From Vibrio hannami (GTDB taxonomy: Bacteria; Pseudomonadota; Gammaproteobacteria; Enterobacterales; Vibrionaceae), in NCBI RefSeq assembly GCF_029589055.1, contig NZ_JARQZP010000006.1:248001-312000 (forward strand): a stretch of 64,000 nucleotides of DNA. Direction: 5' to 3'. Made by a program: the position numbers and the translations under genes. How positions within the stretch are numbered: the stretch's first letter is position 1; the number at the start of each line of letters is the position of its first letter. The notes under the pieces were generated by a model that saw nothing but the letters and a program-made list of their open reading frames with translations, had not been told where the DNA came from and made no database searches. Positions 37,913 through 45,405 of this stretch are shown one piece after another.

Positions 37913-38313
37913 ACGCCCCCCGCTAGCGTTCGTAGCTGGTCTAGCGTCCGCTCTACGTAGTCGGTACGGTCCGCACGTTCACCGGCCGGGATTCGATCCG
38001 ACGCAAAGCCCAAATAGAAAAGGTTATCCGCCACACTTTTAACCAGGTGGGGTACTTCCACGGTTAAAGATTGCTCTAGTCGGCGTAGCTCTGCGGACCG
38101 GCTCCGAATGTACTCGGCTAGTTCCTGTTTTCCGTTACCTTGTGGACGTCCTACCGACGCGCCCCGGTTTAGATACTTAATAGCGGCGGGGTGATCGGCG
38201 TCTATTCCGCCCTCGGTCATTGCTTCACGTAGTACCGACTTAGAAACTTTGGTTATAGCCGCCGGCGATACGCCCGCTAGCCGCGCAAACTCCGCTTTAG
38301 ATACGACACTCAT
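37909..38313 (-). CDS. Possible small-terminase-like DNA-binding protein of the element
   Basis: 134 residues from ATG 38313, chosen because AAGGAG lies 11 bases upstream; a longer frame to 38367 lacks a site. The N-terminus SKAEFARLAGVSPAAITKV is a helix-turn-helix, followed by a segment typical of Nu1/small-terminase proteins (DADHPAAIKYLNRG), a basic linker GRPQGNGKQEL and a C-terminal helical region. In satellites, a private small terminase redirects packaging to the satellite genome. The assignment is a weak-homology inference; a plain regulator is the alternative. Confidence 0.5.
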   Translation of the reverse strand: MSVVSKAEFARLAGVSPAAITKVSKSVLREAMTEGGIDADHPAAIKYLNRGASVGRPQGNGKQELAEYIRSRSAELRRLEQSLTVEVPHLVKSVADNLFYLGFASDRIPAGERADRTDYVERTLDQLRTLAGGV

Positions 38314-38416
38314 AATCTGTTTACTCCTTGAACAAAAGTTACTGTTTGTGCGAGGCCTGCGGGGCAAATCAAACGGTGCGGACCCGCCCCCGGTCGTCCA
38401 CAGAACCTAAAAGTTT

Positions 38417-38731
38417 TCAGCCCGCTAGCCGCTTCGCTGCCTGTTCGTAGCGGTGGGCTTTCGCTTCTACAACTTGAGGCGGGCGCTTTGTTTCGACGGC
38501 TTCGTCCAGGGCGTCGCGGGTGTCCTGTATCTCTGCGTAAACGTCGTTAAGCTCTGCTTCATCTTCTGCCGGTGTGCCGCTTCGGACTGCTTCCACGGCT
38601 TCGGCTACTGCGTCGTAATAGCGGGCGGTGTCTAGGTGAGATAGGGCGCGGTTTCTTTCCTGCGCTCTACCTTCCTCTAAGATCGCTAGATATAGCTCCG
38701 GCGATTCCGCTAGTAGTTCCTCAAGTGTCAT
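38417..38731 (-). CDS. Element protein with phage scaffold/protease-tail-like motif, 104 residues
   Basis: Very acidic and helical. The N-terminal stretch LLAESPELYLAILEEGRAQE, then RNRAL, matches the pattern PxLY-x7-G-x2-QERxR that appears in the next upstream gene. Similar stretches end phage head-maturation proteases and scaffold proteins. The middle (about 50-90) is probably coiled coil. It overlaps the preceding gene by 11 bases. Function is unknown; a capsid-directed role is speculative. Confidence 0.6.
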   Translation of the reverse strand: MTLEELLAESPELYLAILEEGRAQERNRALSHLDTARYYDAVAEAVEAVRSGTPAEDEAELNDVYAEIQDTRDALDEAVETKRPPQVVEAKAHRYEQAAKRLAG

Positions 38732-39110
38732 AACGAACCCCCAGGCGCTTCTCGATAGCGGCGACTACCTGGTCGCTTTGATTGTCGTTTTTTGCATCTG
38801 AGAGGGTCATAGCTAGATAGTTCGCTTTCGCTGTCTCGTTGAACGGCGCCCCTTCGCGTACACACTGGGCGGCGAACTTCATACGATCATTGCTAAACGT
38901 CGTCGGTAGTGTTGCTAGGATGCGCTCGCGCTCCTGGGTGACTCCTAGCGAGATACATTCAGCGTAAAGCCCTGGGTAACTCTGCTTTAAGTCGGCTACG
39001 GTTTGCGGGCCATTAGGTAGCGCTCGGCTTGATGTGGCCGCACGTGGTAGGGCGCCATTACGGCGGGCGATTTCGTAAAGTCCTGGGTTGGTGGTTTTAA
39101 GGTCGCTCAT
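38721..39110 (-). CDS. Element protein with two copies of the PGLY motif, 129 residues
   Basis: It starts MSDLKTTNPGLYEIARRNGA and repeats the unit at about residue 37 (VADLKQSYPGLYAECISLGV), followed by TQERERILATL. The C-terminal part (FAAQCVREGAPFNETAKANY) resembles the tail of phage prohead proteases and scaffold proteins, which carry an ERxRI helix followed by a low-complexity end. Product and role are unknown. It overlaps the 104-residue gene, with which it shares the motif, suggesting duplication. Confidence 0.6.
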   Translation of the reverse strand: MSDLKTTNPGLYEIARRNGALPRAATSSRALPNGPQTVADLKQSYPGLYAECISLGVTQERERILATLPTTFSNDRMKFAAQCVREGAPFNETAKANYLAMTLSDAKNDNQSDQVVAAIEKRLGVRYDT

Positions 39111-39157
39111 TGTTAGATCTCCAAAAGGCCCGCCATTAAGACGGGCGTAATTAGTGG

Positions 39158-39889
39158 TTAATATTCGTCGTCGGCGTTAAGGTCGATAACGCGGCTAGCG
39201 TTGCGTAAATCCGCTTGATAGTGATCGCCCGGTTTCATCGTTTCGCGTCGGCGTTTATTGGCTAGGTTCTCGGCGCATAGTTGGCTACACGTTTCGGCGG
39301 TGTCGTCGGTGTAGGTCTTATGCTCTTTGCCACAGAAAGCACACGTACGCGACGAGATAGGGCGGTCCGCGTAACCTTCGGCTAATCGAGAGATTAAGCC
39401 GTCAGTGTTCGATAGTTCGCGGGTAACTGCGCCAGGCGTTACGGTTAGTTCGTCGTGTAGTGAGTTAATGCGGTGGATCTCTGCCTGTAGCGATTTGCGT
39501 TCGTCTTTCAACAAATCGAAAACGCGGTTATCAGTTAGCCCGATATTTTCAGCATTAAATACCTGTCCACGCTGCCACAGAACATTAGCTAGCTTGTCGG
39601 CTAGGGCGTTCGCTTCTGCGGTTAGCTTGCTATGCTGCTCGATAGCCTGGCGGCTGCTTTTCGCTACTGCCTGTAGGTAGACTTTGCGCTCTTTGGCTTT
39701 TGCTTCACTCTCGGCCGCTTCTAGGCGGTCACGCTCTGCCGTTTCGGCTTCGTCTAGCATTGCTAGCTTTTCACGTAATACCGCACGTTCGCGGGCTACT
39801 GCGTCTAGGTCGTCGGCGCCTTTGGCTGTTAGTTTGCTTAGGGCTGCGGTTACGCTTTCGCGTACTTTCTTGATTTCTGGTAGCTTCAT
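39158..39889 (-). CDS. Element coiled-coil protein with zinc-ribbon-like cysteines, 243 residues
   Basis: Residues about 1-110 are Ala/Glu/Lys-rich and predicted long helices. A cysteine block near 183-207 (CAFCGKEHKTY, then CSQLC) looks like a small zinc-binding site. The N-terminal half resembles phage proteins annotated only as coiled coil. The start overlaps the upstream stop by one base (TAATG). I do not recognise the family. A scaffold, packaging or nucleic-acid-binding role would fit the build. Confidence 0.65.
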   Translation of the reverse strand: MKLPEIKKVRESVTAALSKLTAKGADDLDAVARERAVLREKLAMLDEAETAERDRLEAAESEAKAKERKVYLQAVAKSSRQAIEQHSKLTAEANALADKLANVLWQRGQVFNAENIGLTDNRVFDLLKDERKSLQAEIHRINSLHDELTVTPGAVTRELSNTDGLISRLAEGYADRPISSRTCAFCGKEHKTYTDDTAETCSQLCAENLANKRRRETMKPGDHYQADLRNASRVIDLNADDEY

Positions 39890-40182
39890 TATTTCTGTCC
39901 TTGTTCAATTTTGACTAAGTTGTCGATCATCATTAGGTCTTTACAAAGCCCTGATAGCTCGACGGCGTTAAATACGTGTTCTTTTCCAGGCTCCAGCTTG
40001 TCGGCGGCGGCCTGTAGAAAATTCGAAAGGTTGAGGGCGTGGTCTATGCCGTAATGCTCCCCGTTTTGCTTTAGAACTTCGGCCATTACTTCGAGTGCAT
40101 CCCGTGGGTAGGTGACTACATCGTCCGCGCCTAAAGCTGCTATTGCTCGCTGCATTTCTGCTAGCTGGCTGTTTATGCTCAT
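39889..40182 (-). CDS. Element protein, 97 residues, unknown
   Basis: A soluble, helical, acidic protein (MSINSQLAEMQRAIAALGA, then YPRDALEVMAEVLK). It has no motif I can name. It is the first gene after the candidate origin and is coupled to the coiled-coil gene by a one-base stop/start overlap. A GGAGATAAG ribosome site precedes the ATG. Confidence 0.65.
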   Translation of the reverse strand: MSINSQLAEMQRAIAALGADDVVTYPRDALEVMAEVLKQNGEHYGIDHALNLSNFLQAAADKLEPGKEHVFNAVELSGLCKDLMMIDNLVKIEQGQK

Positions 40183-40260
40183 TGGCTTATCTCCGGTTGT
40201 TTGTGGCGCGCTAACTGGGCCGGTTTGTTGCTACCTGTAAGTGACGGGGGCGTCATTTAC

Positions 40261-40541
40261 GGGTTAGCGTTAAATTTCTTACTTTTTCGGGCCGTTTGGG
40301 TCCGAGTGTCCATTTGCTTAAATATGTATTGGACCGGTTCTAGCCCTTGTCCTGTAAGGGTTTGGGCTACTTTGTCCGCACCCGTCCAATTGTTTTGACT
40401 TTACCGCCAGTTCTCCGCGTAGCCGCCACAGTGGCCGGCCGCTACGTAGCCGCTAGCTACTACATACCCCCTCTCTTTATTTATTACTTTTAACTATTAA
40501 TTAGTTGGACAGTTGGACAAAGAGAGGGGGAAAGCTAGTAA
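40261..40541. other. Candidate replication origin of the element
   Basis: The largest gap in the element (40183-40541). TTGGAC hexamers occur at 40329, 40505 and 40513 and, inverted as GTCCAA, at 40384; near copies GTCCG and GTCCAT are also present. A perfect 12-bp inverted repeat CCCCCTCTCTTT / AAAGAGAGGGGG (40467-40478, 40519-40530) encloses a very AT-rich 26-base stretch and the two adjacent TTGGAC copies. Iterons plus an AT-rich unwinding tract next to the PrimPol gene is the usual satellite origin layout. The inverted repeat could instead be a terminator after the primase gene. Confidence 0.5.
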
Positions 40542-42935
40542 TTACGGGGGCTTCGGGCTGTCCGAGAAAATGGACTTAGCTCGGACGCTTCCGCTATTTG
40601 GACTTGTGGCCGCTTCATCGTGTGAACGCTCCCAATGATTACGGACGGCGTCGGCGGTCGTTACCTGGGCCGCTAAACTTCCACGCTTGGCGTAAACTCG
40701 GCGACGCTTACCCGCAATAGTTACCTTGCCTTGAGATACTTCTAGCGCCGGGTGTCTTATGTAACCCAGGTTCGCAAGTACGCCGGCCACTTTCTGCGGG
40801 CTGAGTTTCTTCCCGTTGGCGTTTAGGTGGTCTTTTGCTACGGTCGTACATACTAGGCCGCCACGGAACCCCCATTCTTCAAGTTCGATTGCTTCCTGGA
40901 TAATCTGCTCGGCTACTCCCAGGCTAGAGCGTACGGCCTCGGCGGTGCTGCTGGTGTTCGGTGCGCGCCCCATAACATCGACGGTTACGGATCTTGTCGC
41001 CAGGTATTCGGCCACGTGAGCATAGCCGCCACGCTCTAGCCAGTTGTAAAGGTCTGCAAAGTAGCCGCCGCTCATATTGTCGCGGGCCAGGTCTGCGGCT
41101 TCTTGCTGGGCGGTATAGAACACACAATAACGGCGGTCGTTCTCGGTCTTGAGTACCGCGTCTTTATGGTTTGAAAACATAATGAAGTTAGCGCGGTTGT
41201 CGCCGGTTCTCTGGTCCTGGCCTTTGCCGTGGATTTCTAGCCGCTTGTTAGTGATCATCGGTTTTAGTGTGTCTGCTACTTCCTGGCGGCCCGCCGTGTG
41301 TAGCTCCTCAATGCCGATCACTAGCTTTTGTTCAATCCAGGCGTTAAACGGGTTTGTTATTTCCGCCGCGTTCGGTAGGTGGGCGTAGCGCTCGCCTAGA
41401 GCGTATGCCAGTACATGATAGAAAACGGTCTTTCCGTTACCTTCGGCCCCTTGCAATACGACACACCATTGAAATTTAGCGCCCGGTTGTTGAACGCAAG
41501 CGGCCAGGTACGAAAGGAATATTTCGCGGTCGCTTTCACTTGGTAATAGTCGCTCTACGTGGCCTAGAAACGGCGCAACCTCCCCGGCTTTACGTTCTCC
41601 CATAGCGGGGACGTAGACGTTAACCAGGCGGCGGCCGCTTTCTGTAACGATCTGCCCGGTTGCCAATTCTGGGCGAAACATAGCGCCATGCGCCCACGGG
41701 TAATTAACGCTCTGCGATTCGGTGAACGCTTCCCAGGCTTTACGCGTGGTTTTGCCTTCGGTATTCAGTACAAAGTCATAGCCGCCGTATATAGCGTTAA
41801 ATTGTTCGGGTTTTAGCTGATCCCCTTCGGGCGTGAATACGCGGTGACGGTCGAGCATATAAACGCAACCGGCGAACCGTTCGGCCTGTTGTGTTGCGGC
41901 TAATAGCTGGTGGCCTGTTCTATACGTAATAGCTTCGACTGGGCTGTTGATAGCTTCCACGGGTTTAATGTGGCCGCTATAGACGTTAGCGCATTGTTGC
42001 GCCGCACTGGTGATCGTGCGGATAAGGTAGTCTTCTCGCTGCCACTTATCGCGTACTAACCCGGATTGCCACATTAGCGACTTGATACGCTCGCAATTGC
42101 GCCCTGTCCAAAATGCTAGATGCTGGGCGAGAGCGGCATCGGCTCGGCTAGCATTGTAAGCTCGGTTTTCGTCGGGGTATGCCTTGGTTAGTTCGTCTTC
42201 GTCGGCTTCCCACAGTTGGCGAACGGTAGCGGCGCCACCGAAAGCGCTACGACTACTAGGGTTAGTCGCTAGCATTTTTTCGATTAGTTCGTCGTCGCTT
42301 TCTGGGCCGCTCCACTCTGGCGACGGTTCGGTCGTCCATTCTGCGGCGGTTTCCGTTCCTGGCGCGGTAGGTTTGAAGTATGCGGCCACAATTCCCGGCA
42401 ATGCTGCGCTACAATCGGTAGCGGCGTTACCCGTGGCGTTAATGCCGGTTAGCGCTACAAATCGGCCCTCGGTGTAGAATTCGAGTTTAAGGCGCTCGTT
42501 TTTACAAGCGTGTTGGGGTGCCGTACCTTTGCCGAAAATGTGTAAGCCTTGCCCGCTTTGCGAGATCTCAACGGCTGCACCTGTTAAACGGCTTACAAGA
42601 TCCATAGCTACCGGGGACCACTCGCGGTTAGGCTCTAAACAGTGGTCAATATCGACAAAGAAAAACGGGTCCGATACAGTGAAAACAAAACCGATCCCAT
42701 ATTCGGAACCATACGCGGCGGCGGTGTTTAGTGCTTCCTCTGCGGTCATCCATGCGCCGGCGTCGTGCGCGTTGCTTACTTTCGCGGTGCGGTAGTCGAC
42801 CGGTAATTTAACCGTCTTGCCGTCACGCTGGGCTGTTTTCCATAGAATAAATTGAGGGTGTTCAGCCAATGGCACAAAAGGGCCGTCTCTGAGCGCTGCG
42901 GCTAATGGTGCTAGCGGTAGGGGTAATTCCTGCAT
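40542..42935 (-). CDS. PrimPol-helicase replication protein of the element
   Basis: 797 residues. The N-terminal part (about 20-175) has an archaeo-eukaryotic primase/PrimPol pattern: Asp95 and Asp97 in FFFVDIDHC and His132 in GQGLHIFGKG. A linker follows, then a superfamily 3/DUF5906-type helicase with Walker A GAEGNGKT (Lys502), a Walker B-like VIGIEEL and sensor IMFSNHKDA. The C-terminus (about 700-797) looks winged-helix. It resembles phage NrS-1-type replication proteins and the primase-helicases of phage satellites, and would prime and unwind the element DNA at its own origin. Its ATG overlaps the upstream small gene. Confidence 0.85.
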   Translation of the reverse strand: MQELPLPLAPLAAALRDGPFVPLAEHPQFILWKTAQRDGKTVKLPVDYRTAKVSNAHDAGAWMTAEEALNTAAAYGSEYGIGFVFTVSDPFFFVDIDHCLEPNREWSPVAMDLVSRLTGAAVEISQSGQGLHIFGKGTAPQHACKNERLKLEFYTEGRFVALTGINATGNAATDCSAALPGIVAAYFKPTAPGTETAAEWTTEPSPEWSGPESDDELIEKMLATNPSSRSAFGGAATVRQLWEADEDELTKAYPDENRAYNASRADAALAQHLAFWTGRNCERIKSLMWQSGLVRDKWQREDYLIRTITSAAQQCANVYSGHIKPVEAINSPVEAITYRTGHQLLAATQQAERFAGCVYMLDRHRVFTPEGDQLKPEQFNAIYGGYDFVLNTEGKTTRKAWEAFTESQSVNYPWAHGAMFRPELATGQIVTESGRRLVNVYVPAMGERKAGEVAPFLGHVERLLPSESDREIFLSYLAACVQQPGAKFQWCVVLQGAEGNGKTVFYHVLAYALGERYAHLPNAAEITNPFNAWIEQKLVIGIEELHTAGRQEVADTLKPMITNKRLEIHGKGQDQRTGDNRANFIMFSNHKDAVLKTENDRRYCVFYTAQQEAADLARDNMSGGYFADLYNWLERGGYAHVAEYLATRSVTVDVMGRAPNTSSTAEAVRSSLGVAEQIIQEAIELEEWGFRGGLVCTTVAKDHLNANGKKLSPQKVAGVLANLGYIRHPALEVSQGKVTIAGKRRRVYAKRGSLAAQVTTADAVRNHWERSHDEAATSPNSGSVRAKSIFSDSPKPP

Positions 42936-43129
42936 TAGAAAGCCCTCCCGCTATTACGCAATCTAGCGCCTCGCTCGACGTCTTTACGTACGCGTGGGAT
43001 TGTTTTCCCATACATACGGGCGATTCGTCCCGCGTGGCCTGTTGGTAGTCTGCGGCCGCCTAATGGTAGGTTTTCTACTGCCTGGCGGATCGCTTCGTTA
43101 TAGCCGCCTTTTCGTTTATTATTGGTCAT
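42935..43129 (-). CDS. Small basic element protein, 64 residues
   Basis: Very basic (MTNNKRKGGYNEAIRQAVEN onward), with a pattern like a short helix-turn-helix (HAGRIARMYGKTIPRVRKDV). Its stop overlaps the primase start by one base (TAATG), so it probably sets primase translation. A DNA-binding regulator of replication is plausible; the family is not recognised. Confidence 0.65.
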   Translation of the reverse strand: MTNNKRKGGYNEAIRQAVENLPLGGRRLPTGHAGRIARMYGKTIPRVRKDVERGARLRNSGRAF

Positions 43130-43151
43130 GTGAGTTATCTCCGGTCCGGTG

Positions 43152-43174
43152 CCCGCTTCGGCGGGTTTCTTTTT
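43152..43174 (+). terminator. Plus-strand terminator opposite the element's genes
   Basis: CCCGC-TTCG-GCGGG followed by TTTCTTTTT reads as a good intrinsic terminator on the plus strand, though every element gene is on the minus strand. It lies between the 64-residue gene and the AlpA-like gene and could end an antisense RNA covering the start of the primase region. Confidence 0.55.
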
Positions 43175-43183
43175 ATCTGCGGG

Positions 43184-43381
43184 TCACATAGCCGCGTGTT
43201 GGTTAAGCCATGCGTGATAAGCGGATTCGAGATAGCCCAGGACGCGCCCGTCAATTTCTACAACTGCGGGTAGTTTGCCTTCCTGAGAAAGTCGCCATTC
43301 GGTAGTTCGTGAAATGCCGGTTAGTTCGCGGAATTGAGCGCGGCTAATAATTCGGTCGGGGTTCTTTGATTGGGTATTCAT
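43184..43381 (-). CDS. alpA: AlpA-family regulator / excisionase
   Basis: 65 residues with the AlpA winged-helix pattern (IISRAQFRELTGISRTTEWR, then GKLPAVVEI). AlpA-like proteins of P4-type satellites activate integrase or act as excision factors. A short inverted repeat ACGCACC/GGTGCGT lies just upstream and may be its own operator. It is the third gene of the element. Confidence 0.85.
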   Translation of the reverse strand: MNTQSKNPDRIISRAQFRELTGISRTTEWRLSQEGKLPAVVEIDGRVLGYLESAYHAWLNQHAAM

Positions 43382-43382
43382 A

Positions 43383-43417
43383 ACGCACCTGTTTACTGTT
43401 GTTTCTGTATGGTGCGT
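43383..43417. promoter_or_regulatory. Inverted repeat ahead of the alpA-like gene
   Basis: ACGCACC (43383-43389) and GGTGCGT (43411-43417) are inverse copies with a 21-base spacer, ending two bases before the start codon. The inner copy overlaps the ribosome site, so binding of a repressor here would block both transcription and translation. It is a candidate operator only. Confidence 0.45.
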
Positions 43418-43481
43418 ATTGTTGCTTGCTGATCTGTACGGAAAGGAGAGGGGGCAATCCAGAACGCCCCCGAAAGGTAGG

Positions 43482-43928
43482 TTATTGCTTGCGGATAGCG
43501 GCCTCTACTAGCTGGCACACTTCTAATTCTTGTTCCTGGTATTTAGTCCAATAGTCGTCGGCTGTCGACTTGCCGATCCCCTGTTCTTTTGCTGCGGTTT
43601 TAATCGCTTTTGTTTGGCTGTCGCCCGCTTCGATTAGCCCCGCTATACGGCTAACCGTGGCCCAATATGGCGCTTTGCTGCGCCGGTGGTTAGTTTGTAG
43701 TCCCGTTCCGCTAGCAAGTGCGCTAACTGCGCCTTTCTGGTCGCCTGCTTTGGCCTTCGTGGCTGCATCGTATAAGGCGGGGGCTAACGTCATAGCGAGC
43801 GGCAAGGGTAGCGGTTTACCTTGTGCGATATAGTCGGCGGCTAGCTCCAAAAATTCGCCGGCACATTCGACGCTTACGTTTTTGCTATCGACTACTTCAC
43901 CCGCTAACCCCATTTTTGATAAGTCCAT
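43482..43928 (-). CDS. Element protein, 148 residues, unknown
   Basis: It lies one base after the integrase stop. The N-terminal half (about 1-75) is helical and Ala-rich. The C-terminal half (SRIAGLIEAGDSQTKAIKTA, then GIGKSTADDYW) reads like a helix-turn-helix. Similar small genes follow integrases in other islands, but I cannot assign a family. A GC-rich inverted repeat (GGGGGC/GCCCCC) after its stop may end the message. Confidence 0.65.
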   Translation of the reverse strand: MDLSKMGLAGEVVDSKNVSVECAGEFLELAADYIAQGKPLPLPLAMTLAPALYDAATKAKAGDQKGAVSALASGTGLQTNHRRSKAPYWATVSRIAGLIEAGDSQTKAIKTAAKEQGIGKSTADDYWTKYQEQELEVCQLVEAAIRKQ

Positions 43929-43929
43929 A

Positions 43930-45207
43930 TTACGCCCCCTTTCTAAAGCTAGTTACATTCGCCATAGGGTTAATAATTGGCGCTAACTGATCCGCTATCT
44001 TTTGTAGTGCTTCGCGGCGTTCGTCTAGGTAGTCGTAACGGTCGTAAATGCCCTCTACGCCTTTTAGTTTATGGTTTAGGCATCGTTCCGCTACGTGTCC
44101 AGGGACGCCCGCGTCGGCTAGTAGCGTTCGGCAAGTTCGGCGCAAGTCGTGGATCGTAAAGTGTTCGATACCCGCGTCGCCTAGTTTGTTCTCTGGTGGC
44201 TTTCCTGGGCGGACCTTTAAGCCGAATAATTTAGCTAGTGCATGGTTTAACGTATCTGGGCTAATGTGGCCGAATCGCTTACTAGCGCGTCGGTTAGGGA
44301 ATACAAACTCTGAACCACACGCCCGTAAATGTAATTCTTCTAGCCACTCTACGGCCACACTTGAAAGCGGTACGCTGATCGGCGCGCCCGTTTTGCTTCG
44401 TTCTTCCGGTAGGTTCCATAGGCCCGCGTCTATATCGAACTCGCTCCACTTAGCGGCGATTAGTTCGCCTTTTCGAACGCCTAGCGTTAACAAAAGGGCC
44501 GTTGCTAAATAGTTCTCGCGGGTAAACTGGTTCGCGTTCTCTCTCAATACCTGGAAAACGGTTGCCAGTTCTTCGATTGTTAAAGCGCGGCTTCGGCTTT
44601 TCTCTACGCCTCCGGCATGGTGAACCGTGAAAGCATCGGCTGGGTTAGAAGTCATTAGGTTTAGGCGGATACCGTGGCGGAATAGCTGTTTGCAATACAT
44701 AAGCGCATCGTTTGCAATCGTTGGGCGGTCGCTGGTGGCGATCTGCTCAATGGCGGCGCGTATATCTATCGGGCTTACACGGTCTAGCGATAGCTCCCCG
44801 AAAACGGGCGCTAGGTCATTTTGATACACGCGGCGGGGTATTCCTGGGTGCTTTAGGCGCTTTTCTATGTCGTTGGTTAGCCAGTCGGCGGCCAGGTCGT
44901 TAACTGTCTTTATCTTTACGCTGTCGGGCCGCTTCTTCTCTGCTAGCGGGTCGATACCTTCCTTAACGTCTGCCTTTAGTTGGGCCGTGGCTGCGGCTGC
45001 TTGAGCTAGTGACAGCTCGCCCGGCTTGGTTCCGTATCGGCCTAAAGTGATCTCGCGGCGTTTTCCGTTGGTTGTGTAGCGGCACACCCAAAAGCCGGTT
45101 CCTTCGTTGCTTACACGAAAGTAAAGCCCGTTACCGGCTGCGAATCGCCCCGGCTCGCTTTTGCGTAGTAGTGATTTGACTTGTTTGTCGTTTAGTTTCG
45201 CGGCCAT
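43930..45207 (-). CDS. int: Tyrosine recombinase, P4-type integrase
   Basis: 425 residues. An N-terminal DUF4102 arm-binding domain (about 3-90) is followed by a core-binding domain (about 100-190) and a catalytic domain with the full set Arg245 (GVRKGEL), His353 and Arg356 (HDLR), His379 and Tyr388 (GIYDRY). It should cut in the 20-bp repeat at the yicC end. It is the gene nearest yicC and reads away from it, so the attachment site and its promoter share the 198-base gap at 45208-45405. Confidence 0.95.
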   Translation of the reverse strand: MAAKLNDKQVKSLLRKSEPGRFAAGNGLYFRVSNEGTGFWVCRYTTNGKRREITLGRYGTKPGELSLAQAAAATAQLKADVKEGIDPLAEKKRPDSVKIKTVNDLAADWLTNDIEKRLKHPGIPRRVYQNDLAPVFGELSLDRVSPIDIRAAIEQIATSDRPTIANDALMYCKQLFRHGIRLNLMTSNPADAFTVHHAGGVEKSRSRALTIEELATVFQVLRENANQFTRENYLATALLLTLGVRKGELIAAKWSEFDIDAGLWNLPEERSKTGAPISVPLSSVAVEWLEELHLRACGSEFVFPNRRASKRFGHISPDTLNHALAKLFGLKVRPGKPPENKLGDAGIEHFTIHDLRRTCRTLLADAGVPGHVAERCLNHKLKGVEGIYDRYDYLDERREALQKIADQLAPIINPMANVTSFRKGA

Positions 45208-45231
45208 GCTGCCCCCTCTGCTTCGTTAAGT

Positions 45232-45300
45232 GGTGACAGAAAGCCGATTTCTAGCGTTTTTATCATGTGTCAGATTTTTATGTCACCAATTCTGTCACCA
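45232..45300. repeat. Arm-type repeats near the right end
   Basis: TGTCACCAATTCTGTCACCA at 45281-45300 is a pair of TGTCACC sites 12 bases apart, matching 37417-37436. A third, inverted copy GGTGACA is at 45232-45238 next to the integrase start. They lie 110 bases inside the right attachment repeat. Confidence 0.7.
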
Positions 45301-45405
45301 CTATTCTTAAACATAGCGGACAGATTGTAAACAGTGAGAAACTAAAAAGCCCCTATATACGGGGCTTTGTGTGCGTTTTGGAATGTCTGGAAACGTCAAG
45401 AAAAA

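Noticed and set aside
37909..38313. Toxin-antitoxin pair with the 34- and 88-residue genes
   Set aside because: No known toxin or antitoxin motif; the upstream gene looks like a DNA-binding phage protein rather than an antitoxin.
40201..40398. 65-codon plus-strand ORF in the origin region
   Set aside because: Opposes all other genes, poor ribosome site, overlaps the iteron region.
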